In this document: one piece after another, positions 17,381 through 25,398 of the stretch
Layout of the letters: every line of letters begins with the position of its first letter
Position numbering within the stretch: position 1 is the first letter of the stretch
Assembly (NCBI GenBank): GCA_937959265.1
Contig: CALGMA010000035.1
Location: 1-61,379, forward strand
Direction: 5' to 3'
Source: an uncultured Anaerolineae bacterium
Lineage (GTDB): Bacteria > Chloroflexota > Anaerolineae > J036 > Brachytrichaceae
Length of the DNA stretch: 61,379 nucleotides
The notes under the pieces: generated by a model
The model's database searches: none
What the model was told of the DNA's origin: nothing
What the model saw: only the letters and a program-made list of their open reading frames with translations
Program-made: the position numbers and the translations under genes

Positions 17381-18424
17381 CTATGCGCCCTCGCCCATCA
17401 GGCGCGCGACCCAAACGTCGTCGCGTCGCCAACCCTGGCGCACCTTCGCCCACAGCTCGAGGTAAACCTTGTTGCCCAACTCGCGTTCGATTTCCTTGCG
17501 CGCATTGGCGCCGATCTTCTTCAACATCTCGCCGCCCTTGCCGATCAGGATACCTTTCTGCGACTCGCGTTCGACGTAGATCGTCGCGGCGATGTAGATC
17601 ACACCGTTCGGGCGCGGCTGCCATTCTTCGATGGCAACAGCGATCCCGTGTGGCACTTCTTGTTCCAGGAAGCGCAGAGCTTGCTCGCGCACGAATTCGG
17701 CCGCCAGGAAGCGCTCGTTCTGGTCGGTGAACTGCCCGCTCGGGAAGTAGCGCGGGCCGTAAGGCAGCGTCTTCAGGGTCATGTTCAGCAACTTGTCCAG
17801 GTTGTCGCCGCGCGTGCCCGAGGTCAGAATCGAAGCTTGAGCATCGAAGACGGAGAAAGGCGGCCCGGCCGGCTCTCGACTCTCAACTTCTGTAGCGGCG
17901 TCTGTCTGCGGTTTGGGCAGCAGCGCCTCATGCGCCGTGACGTGCTCAACCACGTCGCGCGGGTCGAGCAGGTCGGCCTTGTTCATGGCCAGCAATTTGG
18001 GCTGCGGCAGTTGCGCAATGCGCTCGGCTACGCGGCGGTCTTCGTCGGTCGGCAGTCGGCTGACGTCGGTGACGAACAGGATCGCGTCGCAGTCCTTCAG
18101 CGCTGCGTCCACCTCGCGCATCATGTAACGGTTGAGCGCCTGCTTCGGCTCGTGCACACCGGGCGTATCGAGGAAGAGCACCTGAGCGTCCTCACGAGTG
18201 AGGATGCCCAGGATACGCCGGCGTGTGGTTTGTGGCTTGGGTGAAATGATGGCCACTTTGTGGCCGATGAGGGCGTTGACCAGCGTGGACTTGCCGACGT
18301 TCGGCTTGCCCACCACGGCCACGTAGCCGCTGCGATGATCTGCCGGCAGCGGCTGTTCCTCGCCGCCCAGAAAGGCCTGGATCAACCGTTCGGTCTCGTC
18401 ATGCGTTTGCTCTTGATCGCTCAT
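17381..18424 (-). CDS. era: GTPase Era, with an extra linker in the G domain
   Basis: Ribosome-assembly GTPase that binds the 3' end of 16S rRNA. 347 residues against about 300 in E. coli. G1 'GKPNVGKST' (39-47), switch/G2 'PQTTRRR' (64-70), G3 'DTPG' (86-89), G4 'NKAD' (148-151) and a C-terminal KH domain with 'GILIGKGGEMLKKIG' are all present. A roughly 25-residue insert (about 170-196) sits between G4 and the G5 strand and is encoded by repeat-like DNA. There is also an N-terminal extension of about 30 residues. ATG 18424 has GAGGA upstream and overlaps the 3' end of the preceding gene by 26 bp. Confidence 0.95.
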   Translation of the reverse strand: MSDQEQTHDETERLIQAFLGGEEQPLPADHRSGYVAVVGKPNVGKSTLVNALIGHKVAIISPKPQTTRRRILGILTREDAQVLFLDTPGVHEPKQALNRYMMREVDAALKDCDAILFVTDVSRLPTDEDRRVAERIAQLPQPKLLAMNKADLLDPRDVVEHVTAHEALLPKPQTDAATEVESREPAGPPFSVFDAQASILTSGTRGDNLDKLLNMTLKTLPYGPRYFPSGQFTDQNERFLAAEFVREQALRFLEQEVPHGIAVAIEEWQPRPNGVIYIAATIYVERESQKGILIGKGGEMLKKIGANARKEIERELGNKVYLELWAKVRQGWRRDDVWVARLMGEGA

Positions 18425-19850
18425 ACGCGTTCCTCGCGCGCTGGAAAGCCTCGATGATTTTGTAGTATCCCGTGCAACGGCACAAGTTGCCGCTGATGCT
18501 TTCCTTGATCTGCGCGTCCGATGGATGTGGATTCTCGCATAGCAGCGCCGCGCCACTCATGATGAAGCCGGGCGTGCAGTAGCCGCACTGCACTGCGCCT
18601 GCCTCGATGAAGGCGCGTTGGAGCGGGTGCAGTTCGTCGCCAGGCTCCCCTTGCAGCGCGCTGACGCCTTCGATCGTGAAGATTGTCGCGCCATGGGCGC
18701 GCGGCGCGGGCGTCAGGCAGGCCATGACTGCGCGCCCGTCCAGGATCACCGTGCACGCGCCGCATTCGCCCTCGCTGCATCCCTCCTTCACGCCGATCAA
18801 GCCGCAGTCTTCGCGCAACAGCCTCAGCAACGTTTTCTCGCGCGCCTCGGCGTTGCCGATTGAATAGGCGCGTCCGTTGACCGTCGTATGGATGGCCGAG
18901 ATCGGGCGCGCCCCCTCGTGGATGGGCACGTTGCCGGCATCCCCCTGCGCAAGCCGCAGCAGCGCCGGCGCCTCCGGCCATCCCTCCCCCGGCGCAGCCT
19001 CCAATGCTAGTGAGAGTGCGCGGCGTACAAGGACGGCGGTCGCATCGCGCCGGTATTCGGCGCTGCCGCGGATGTCGTCAATGGGTCGAGCAGCCTGTGC
19101 GGCCAACTCGGCGGCGTTGCGGATCGCCTCTTCGTCGGGTGCCCGGCCCACCAGCCAGCGTTCGGCCTCCGGCGTGCGGATGATCGTCGGCGCGACTGCG
19201 CCTAACGCGATCCGCGCATCGTCGATGCGTCCATCGTTGCTCAAAGTGAGCGTGACGGCACAGTTCACCACGGCGATCGCTTGCGCCTGTCGCAGGCCGA
19301 GTTTGAGAAACGCGCCGCGCTGATTCGGCTGCAACGCGCGGAAGGCAATATCGGTGAGCATCTCGTCGGGCTGCATCACCGTTCGGCGCACGCCGACGTA
19401 GAAGTCGGCCAGCGCCACGCTGCGCTCGCCGCGCAGCGAACGCAGCGTCACTTGCGTGTCCAGCGCCATCAGCGCGGTGATGGTGTCGTTAGCCGGTGAT
19501 GCGGTGATCAGGTTGCCGGCTACGGTGCCTCGGTTGCGGATCTGTGGTGCGCCGACTTGCCGGCAGGCCTGCGCTAGCGGCAGCGCGCGTGACACGCACA
19601 GGGCCGAAGCCACCACGTCGTTGTGGGTGACCAACGGGCCGAGGTGAATCCGCCCATCGTCATCCAGGTAAATAGCGCCCAAATCGGGCAGGCGCGATAT
19701 GTCTATTAGTGCGCACGGCGGGCGGAGTTTGCGGTCGCACTCAACGACCAAGTCGGTCCCGCCGGCGATGATGCGCGCTTCGCCCTGGTGTTCGGCGAGC
19801 AGCGTCAGCGTTCGATCAAGCGAGTCGGGGATGAAGTAATCGCGCCACAT
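18399..19850 (-). CDS. FAD-binding plus [2Fe-2S] subunit of a molybdenum hydroxylase (CoxM-CoxS fusion)
   Basis: Electron-transfer part of a xanthine dehydrogenase/CO dehydrogenase-type enzyme. 483 residues. An N-terminal FAD domain (1-290) has 'AGGTDL' (29-34) and 'GTVAGNLITASPANDT' (108-123). A C-terminal domain (about 320-475) carries both iron-sulfur clusters: Cys358, 363, 366, 378 (plant-type) and Cys422, 425, 457, 459. The domain order, FAD first, is the reverse of the XdhA small subunit. No molybdopterin-binding catalytic subunit is encoded in this window. Upstream (40 nt) is the LarA-like gene, downstream era. 'TACAAC' seven nt before the ATG is a weak -10. Confidence 0.93.
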   Translation of the reverse strand: MWRDYFIPDSLDRTLTLLAEHQGEARIIAGGTDLVVECDRKLRPPCALIDISRLPDLGAIYLDDDGRIHLGPLVTHNDVVASALCVSRALPLAQACRQVGAPQIRNRGTVAGNLITASPANDTITALMALDTQVTLRSLRGERSVALADFYVGVRRTVMQPDEMLTDIAFRALQPNQRGAFLKLGLRQAQAIAVVNCAVTLTLSNDGRIDDARIALGAVAPTIIRTPEAERWLVGRAPDEEAIRNAAELAAQAARPIDDIRGSAEYRRDATAVLVRRALSLALEAAPGEGWPEAPALLRLAQGDAGNVPIHEGARPISAIHTTVNGRAYSIGNAEAREKTLLRLLREDCGLIGVKEGCSEGECGACTVILDGRAVMACLTPAPRAHGATIFTIEGVSALQGEPGDELHPLQRAFIEAGAVQCGYCTPGFIMSGAALLCENPHPSDAQIKESISGNLCRCTGYYKIIEAFQRARNAYERSRANA

Positions 19851-19890
19851 GACCTCGGTTGTATCCAGGGCGCAATCCTATCATCACACC

Positions 19891-21249
19891 TCAGTTCCAG
19901 TGCGGCACGGCGAGTTCGCGCTCCTCGAACGAGTCGAGTGTGAACAGTGTGCCGCGGAAGACCGGCGTCGTGCTCAGTGCATGGCGCACGATGAGTGCGC
20001 GCGGATGCTTGCCGGTGAAGTTCTCGGCCAGTTCGGCGGCTTCGCGCACGCTGGACGAGGAGAGGAAGTGAATATCGCGGGCCAGGCGCTCGCGTTGTGG
20101 TCCAGCGACGATCAGACGATGCCGTTGCATGGCGTGAGCCAGCAAGTAGGCGCGTGCCTCGCCGGCTTGCAGGCTGCGTCCTTGTAGTTGTTTGATCACC
20201 GACTCGGGCGATGGCGCATTCGTCAGCGCGTCGTAAAACGCACGAGCGGAAGTGCCGTCATCTTCGCGCCGACCGATGGGCAAGATCAGCGGTCCGCCGC
20301 GCATCAGGATCGGGTTGCGCCCCAGGCTGATGTGGATGGCAGCCAGGCTGGCGTCGAACAGGCTTCCGCCGACATGCCCACTCCGGTTGGGCTCGGCTAG
20401 CACAACGTCGTAACTTGGCGCGCCCACATCGCATTCTCGCAGTGCGCGGGCCGCATCCGCGAGGGCACTGTCCACGTTGATCGGTGCGCCAGCGCGGATG
20501 GCCAGTGGATGGCCTTCCGCGTCCACCAGCGCGCCGACGGCGAACATCAAGCCTGCGCGCCGGGCGCCTTCGCGCATGACGCGCTGGAAGAGCGGCAGGT
20601 CAAGTGCAGATGGTTCGATGCGGTCGTCATAGAAGCGTGTGGTGCGCAGCTCGCGCCGGGCAGGCGTCCCTACTACGCCTAGGGTGATGGTCGTGCAGCT
20701 GCCGACGTAGTAGGCGTCGTCGTCCAGTTGCATTGCGTAAATCGCAATCAGCAGGTCGGCCTCGGCAGCCCGATAGTTGATCGTGAGCGGCACGCCCTCG
20801 AAGTTACCCATGTCGTCCAGCTCGCGTACGTCTTCGGGGTCGTGCTGGACAATGTGAATCCGGCTCGCATAATCTCCCAGGCGATCAAGGGTTGCATTGA
20901 CGCCATGCGGCGGTTCAGCATCGGTGGGTGTCTCGTCGTCCAGCGCGGCGATCAACAACGTTACCCGATTGGGAGCGATGCCGGCACGCTCCAGGTGCGA
21001 CAACACACCGCGCAGGATCGCCAAGCGCGCCTCGTCCCCGGGCGCGCGATCGCATACGATGACGGCGTTGGTGTTCGCGCCGCACAGATCGGCCAATGGC
21101 AGCGAGTTGAGTGGGGCGGACAGTCGAATTTCGACTTCCTCGTCTACGGCCGCCAGCGGCATGGCGGCAGCGATATCGGTCTGTTCGATTTGCCACTCAG
21201 TTGGCAAACTGTAGGAGCTGATAAAGAAGCGTCTGCCTTCCTCGTACAC
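19891..21249 (-). CDS. LarA-like (DUF2088, nickel-dependent racemase family) protein, divergent
   Basis: A 452-residue cytoplasmic protein. It resembles LarA in its N-terminal strand pattern ('SSYSLPTEWQIEQ'), in 'PLADLCGANTNAVIVCDRAPGDEARLAILRGVLSHL' and in a C-terminal Rossmann-like half. LarA enzymes racemise or epimerise 2-hydroxyacids with a nickel-pincer cofactor. The usual 'AxGTHR' motif is replaced by 'AALDDETPTDA', so the typical cofactor chemistry is uncertain. GTG 21249 is chosen because AAGG lies about seven nt upstream; a TTG at 21294 would add 15 residues and has no ribosome binding site. It heads the long minus-strand chain that includes era. Confidence 0.7.
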   Translation of the reverse strand: MYEEGRRFFISSYSLPTEWQIEQTDIAAAMPLAAVDEEVEIRLSAPLNSLPLADLCGANTNAVIVCDRAPGDEARLAILRGVLSHLERAGIAPNRVTLLIAALDDETPTDAEPPHGVNATLDRLGDYASRIHIVQHDPEDVRELDDMGNFEGVPLTINYRAAEADLLIAIYAMQLDDDAYYVGSCTTITLGVVGTPARRELRTTRFYDDRIEPSALDLPLFQRVMREGARRAGLMFAVGALVDAEGHPLAIRAGAPINVDSALADAARALRECDVGAPSYDVVLAEPNRSGHVGGSLFDASLAAIHISLGRNPILMRGGPLILPIGRREDDGTSARAFYDALTNAPSPESVIKQLQGRSLQAGEARAYLLAHAMQRHRLIVAGPQRERLARDIHFLSSSSVREAAELAENFTGKHPRALIVRHALSTTPVFRGTLFTLDSFEERELAVPHWN

Positions 21250-21251
21250 GT

Positions 21252-21467
21252 CTAAACCTTGACCTGGCCGGTGATTGTACCCATCCCCCGGCAATTCGCG
21301 TTGATGACGACTCGATGGTCGTCATACGCGGCGCGCACACTGCACAACACACTTCTATACCTCACTTGCATGAACGTTCGGTAAACGTTTTTTATCGGCG
21401 CCGGGACCACGCCTGCCCAGGCCGGGTGAATCAGCCCCAGGTTGCGGTACTTGAGTAACCGACGCAT
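21252..21467 (-). CDS. Possible small protein (71 aa) upstream of the LarA-like gene
   Basis: An open frame starting ATG at 21467 and ending TAG right before the GTG of the LarA-like gene, so it could be coupled to it. The sequence is basic with no membrane helix and matches nothing I recognise. Codon choice is only partly like the neighbours. A leader peptide, a real small gene or chance are all possible. Within the wider 21250-21682 gap it is the only plausible coding stretch. Confidence 0.25.
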   Translation of the reverse strand: MRRLLKYRNLGLIHPAWAGVVPAPIKNVYRTFMQVRYRSVLCSVRAAYDDHRVVINANCRGMGTITGQVKV

Positions 21468-21682
21468 CGCCTACTCGTATTGAAGCGCCTGCTCTACTCG
21501 TTTACAACATTGTTCTAATTGCCGTAGACGAACGCATCAAGTTTGACTAGCATCGTGAGCAGCCTGACAGATCATTTCCATTTGTGTCAAAAGACGCAGG
21601 GGGATACGAGGAGCTTGTGCGAGCCTCTGGCAGGATGAGGGACGCGAGCGCTCGGCTTCACCCTGTCTGCCGTGGGGCTCAT

Positions 21683-23731
21683 ATGCAAGTCCTGGATGCG
21701 CGACTGGCGCGCGTGGCTGTTCTGAACGTGCTCACCCTCGCTGCTGCCTTTACGCTGATGACGGCGATAGCGGCGGGCGAAGGTGATGCGACTGCACCGG
21801 ATGCAGCGATTGCAGCGGGTCTGATTGCCTGGCGCGCGCCAAATGAACGTGGCGTCGCGTGCGTCCACTGCCACGGGCCAGACGGACTGGAAATCGCGCG
21901 CTTCGATTTCGGTGATGGCGCCATCCTCCGCCGCAACGATTGGCATATTCCGCCATCTGACGCTGCTGGCATCGTCGCGATGATCCGCGCGTTGCGAGAC
22001 AAATACAGCCTGAAGGCTGCGTTGCTCGACCCGGTGGACGACCGATTGCTCCAACCAGGCGGCCGGCTTATCGCAGGTGCTACATTCCAGGAGCGCGATT
22101 ACAACGCGGCGCTGCAGACGTTCGCACCGCAGATGCCGACGCTGTTCAACGGCCGGGTGGATTCCATCCTCGAAGCGCTGCGTGCGCGCGACGAGATTCT
22201 GGCGCTCGATGTCCGCAATCGGATGCTGGGCGTGCCGTTCCCCGGGCTGTCGGGCGGCGCGGTGCGGGATGTTGCAGCCGTGTGGGCCGTCGAGCAGCCG
22301 CGCATGCCCAAGCCCGGCAGCGAACAAGCCTGGTATGCGCTGCACGATGCCTATCTGGCCGACCCAACCGAGGCGAATTTGTGGGCGATCTACAATGCTG
22401 TGGAGGCGTTGACCACCGCGCTGCCCGGTGCCGACGAGCACGCCGATGCGCTCTCGGTGGCCAAATACCGATCTTTGTTGCTGGCCCAGCATTTGGTGCG
22501 CGAGCAGGCGCTGGGCGCGAACGCTCCATCGGCGATGTTCGAGCGCCGGCCGATCGCCTTCCTGGAAATTCCACCGGAAGCAGACCGCCTCGTTGCGATT
22601 CACAACCCCATGTTCGCTGCCGGCAATCTCACCTATCGCAGCCAACTACACAAGCCGGAAGCGGTGGCTAGGGCATTGCCGTGGTGGTTCGCCGCGTGGA
22701 CGTTCAACCCGGGTCTGTCGAACGTGGCTGAGGGGCGCGACGCATTCTTGCAGGCGCTCGAAGGACGCCACAGTGGCGAGCCCTATCCGATCCACCACCG
22801 GTTGGTGCGGATCAAGATGGACATGACGCAGGCTTATGCGCCCTATGTTCGCCTGTCCGGCCGGCCGCCGCAGGTCAACGCGCTGGATCTGGCCGATGCG
22901 GCGCGTGGGTTCGTGTATCCCGATGAAGAAGCCGGGGCGTTGTTCTTCGATCAAGCGCACCGGACGCTCTATCACACCTTCTCGGCGAACGTCCGGCGCA
23001 TGCAGCTTTATCTGCTCATCCATGAATTCAACAAGCAGTGCGCCGACGGTCGTCCCTACGTCGGCCTGGTCGGCGATGAGGTGACCTTCGTAGAGCGTCT
23101 GCACGCCGAATTGCTTCCGGATTTGGAGCGTGCTCAGCCTCAGTATGCTGTGGAAGACCGCGTGTTGGTCATGACTGCGATTCGTCGGTTGCAGGAAGCA
23201 TGGAATCAATGCAGACCGCTGCCCCCCGCCGGCTACGGTGTGGGATTGTTCGCAGAATATTTCGAGGGTGATGAGGCTGCACCTCGTGATGCGCGCATCG
23301 TCCATCGGCTCGATCGCTTCGACTCAGCGGTCTTCGGCGTAGATCGGGCCATCTTCATTCGCTGGACCGGCGCAGTCGAGCCGCGCTTCGGCGGTGTGTA
23401 CGAGATCTCACTCCGGATCGGAGATCGGCCCGATGTCGGCTTCCGTTTGTGGCTCGACGATCGGCTGTTGATAGATTGTTGGGATGGCGTGCTCGTCGAA
23501 GGCAAGATGATCGCATGGGAGGGCGGTCGCTACTACGGAGCAGACGCGGTGCTGCACGCAGGCCGGCGCTACGCCATACGCCTGGAGTATCGCCAGCGCG
23601 GCGGCCGGCCTGCGCTCCAATTGATCTGGAAGAGCGCGCATCAGGTGCCAGAGGTCATTCCGCCGAACCAGCTCTATCCTGGTACCGAGCTAGGTCGGCG
23701 CGTGTTTGCGATCGCCAGGACGGCGCGATAA
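21683..23731 (+). CDS. Exported monoheme cytochrome c with C-terminal PA14 domain
   Basis: A 682-residue exported protein. A signal peptide or anchor (residues about 8-31) is followed by a single heme c motif Cys60-x-x-Cys63-His64 (ACVHCHGPDG), then a long, mostly helical central region (about 100-520) I do not recognise. A PA14-like beta domain (about 525-665: 'GVGLFAEYFEGDE', 'GGVYEISLRIGDRPDVGFRLWLDDRLLID', 'YAIRLEYRQRGGRPALQLIW') ends the protein. PA14 domains often bind carbohydrate. ATG 21683 starts cleanly at the signal peptide; a GTG at 21584 and an ATG at 21635 are in frame but lack support. It likely moves electrons at the cell surface; partner unknown. Confidence 0.85.
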   Translation: MQVLDARLARVAVLNVLTLAAAFTLMTAIAAGEGDATAPDAAIAAGLIAWRAPNERGVACVHCHGPDGLEIARFDFGDGAILRRNDWHIPPSDAAGIVAMIRALRDKYSLKAALLDPVDDRLLQPGGRLIAGATFQERDYNAALQTFAPQMPTLFNGRVDSILEALRARDEILALDVRNRMLGVPFPGLSGGAVRDVAAVWAVEQPRMPKPGSEQAWYALHDAYLADPTEANLWAIYNAVEALTTALPGADEHADALSVAKYRSLLLAQHLVREQALGANAPSAMFERRPIAFLEIPPEADRLVAIHNPMFAAGNLTYRSQLHKPEAVARALPWWFAAWTFNPGLSNVAEGRDAFLQALEGRHSGEPYPIHHRLVRIKMDMTQAYAPYVRLSGRPPQVNALDLADAARGFVYPDEEAGALFFDQAHRTLYHTFSANVRRMQLYLLIHEFNKQCADGRPYVGLVGDEVTFVERLHAELLPDLERAQPQYAVEDRVLVMTAIRRLQEAWNQCRPLPPAGYGVGLFAEYFEGDEAAPRDARIVHRLDRFDSAVFGVDRAIFIRWTGAVEPRFGGVYEISLRIGDRPDVGFRLWLDDRLLIDCWDGVLVEGKMIAWEGGRYYGADAVLHAGRRYAIRLEYRQRGGRPALQLIWKSAHQVPEVIPPNQLYPGTELGRRVFAIARTAR

Positions 23732-23732
23732 A

Positions 23733-25373
23733 TCAGCGTGCGCTGAGCGTAAGCAGCACAACCTGCGCCAGCAGGATTTTGGCGAGCATGCCGATTGGGA
23801 AAACGGTTGCGTAGCCGATGTTGGGAACGTCATTGCGTTCTTGCTCGAGCGCGAAGCTCAGCACAGCGGGTTGACCTTGTAGGCCGGATAGCACGCCCGA
23901 GGCCAGGCTGAACGGCATTTTGAAGACGAAGTAAGCGATCAGCAGCGTGAGCAGCGCCGTGCTGCAGGTGATTGCGAATGCAGCGAGGAGCACCGGCAGG
24001 GCATTGCCTTGCCGCAGCGTGTCGGCGAAAGCGTAGCCGGCGCGCGTGCCGATGCCCGCCAGGAAGACCACCGTGCCTAACTGCCGCAGGGTGAGGTTGG
24101 CGCTGTAGGGGATGCTCCAGACGATTGGGCCGGTGCGCTGCAGCGCGCCCAGCACGAGCGCGACGATCAGCGGACCACCGGCGACGCCCAGCTTGAACGA
24201 TCCGCCGCCGGGCAGCGGGATCGGGAGCAGCCCGAGTAGCAGGCCGATCGTGATGCCCAAACTGAATGTGAGCACATCAATCTCGCTGACCGAGCGGTAA
24301 GAGTCGCCGAAGTAGCGGCTGATCTCGTCCATGTGCTCGTGGCAAGCGACCACCCGCACACGGTCGCCTAGATGCAGCACGGTGTCGGCTTGCGGCAGCA
24401 GGTCGAGGTCGCCGCGGCGGATGCGGGTGACGATTGCGCCGAACTTTTGGCGCAGCGGCAAATCGCGCAACCTGCGCCCGACGACCGCGGGATTGGACAC
24501 GAACATGCGCCGGTAGTCGAAAGCCGAGCGTTCTAGCTCTGGGTGGTCTTCGACCAGCTCGCCCATGAAAGCGGCGATGCGCGCCGTCTGATCCGAATTG
24601 CCGACCACTGTGACGAGGTCGCCAAGCTGGAAATGCGTATCTGCGCCGACCAGTTGCACTTGACCGTTGCGTTTGACGCGCCCGAAGACCACTTCCCAGC
24701 CGTGCTCGCGATCGAGCTGAGCGACGGTTTTGCCGGTCGCATCCGGCCGCGTGATTCGGATGGCGCGACCGCGCACCGATTCGGTCTGGACATGGTAGGT
24801 CCTCAAGCGACGCGCTTCCTCATCCGGCGCGACATTGAACACGCGCTTGCAAGCGAACAAGACGACGATCATGCCCAGCACACCCACCGGATAGGCAACG
24901 GAATAGCCGACGATGGGCAAAGCGCTTGCCGATGGGTCTTGTGACGAACGCGCTGCGAGCGTCTCCAATATGCCGGCCAGGGCGGGTGTGTTGGTCATGC
25001 TGCCGCTGAATGCGCCTGCGCCGAGCGCGGCCGGCAAGCCGAGAATAGCGCTCATCACAATGGCGACAGTCGCGGCGACGACGATCATGCAGGCGACGAA
25101 GAGCATGATGCCCGCGCCGCGCCCCCGCAATGACTGTACGAAATCCGCACCGCTGCTCAGGCCGATGGTATAGACGAACAACAGCAAACCGAATTGATAT
25201 ACGATGTCTGGCAGGCGCATTTGCGGGTCGAGCGCGCCGAAAGCCAGGCCGACGAATAGCACCGCGGCTGATCCCAGGCTGGCGCCTTTGAACCGGATGC
25301 GACCCAGCCAATAGCCCAGCCCGACGACAAGGAACAACATCAGGAGTGGGTTGGCGATCAAGAGTTGGAGCAC
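23733..25373 (-). CDS. AspT/YbjL-type (AAEx family) membrane transporter with two TrkA-C domains
   Basis: A 546-residue transporter with two five-to-six-helix halves flanking a central cytoplasmic region of two RCK-C/TrkA-C domains (about 195-355). Family motifs are visible in both halves: 'GSMTNTPALAG' and 'GYSVAYPVGVLG' in the first, 'GLQGQPAVLSF' and 'GYATVFPIGMLAKI' in the second. Characterised relatives exchange aspartate and alanine; the substrate here is unknown. The start is GTG at 25373 with TATACT at 25385-25380, six nt upstream, so probably leaderless even though the M1 peptidase gene ends only 25 nt before it. It converges on the cytochrome gene with one base between stops. Confidence 0.92.
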   Translation of the reverse strand: MLQLLIANPLLMLFLVVGLGYWLGRIRFKGASLGSAAVLFVGLAFGALDPQMRLPDIVYQFGLLLFVYTIGLSSGADFVQSLRGRGAGIMLFVACMIVVAATVAIVMSAILGLPAALGAGAFSGSMTNTPALAGILETLAARSSQDPSASALPIVGYSVAYPVGVLGMIVVLFACKRVFNVAPDEEARRLRTYHVQTESVRGRAIRITRPDATGKTVAQLDREHGWEVVFGRVKRNGQVQLVGADTHFQLGDLVTVVGNSDQTARIAAFMGELVEDHPELERSAFDYRRMFVSNPAVVGRRLRDLPLRQKFGAIVTRIRRGDLDLLPQADTVLHLGDRVRVVACHEHMDEISRYFGDSYRSVSEIDVLTFSLGITIGLLLGLLPIPLPGGGSFKLGVAGGPLIVALVLGALQRTGPIVWSIPYSANLTLRQLGTVVFLAGIGTRAGYAFADTLRQGNALPVLLAAFAITCSTALLTLLIAYFVFKMPFSLASGVLSGLQGQPAVLSFALEQERNDVPNIGYATVFPIGMLAKILLAQVVLLTLSAR

Positions 25374-25379
25374 GAGACG

Positions 25380-25385
25380 AGTATA
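25380..25385 (-). promoter_or_regulatory. -10 box (TATACT) giving a probable leaderless GTG start
   Basis: TATACT on the minus strand ends six nt before GTG 25373, inside the 25-nt gap after the peptidase gene. It would give the transporter its own transcript. Confidence 0.5.
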
Positions 25386-25398
25386 CGAGGGCGCGCCC

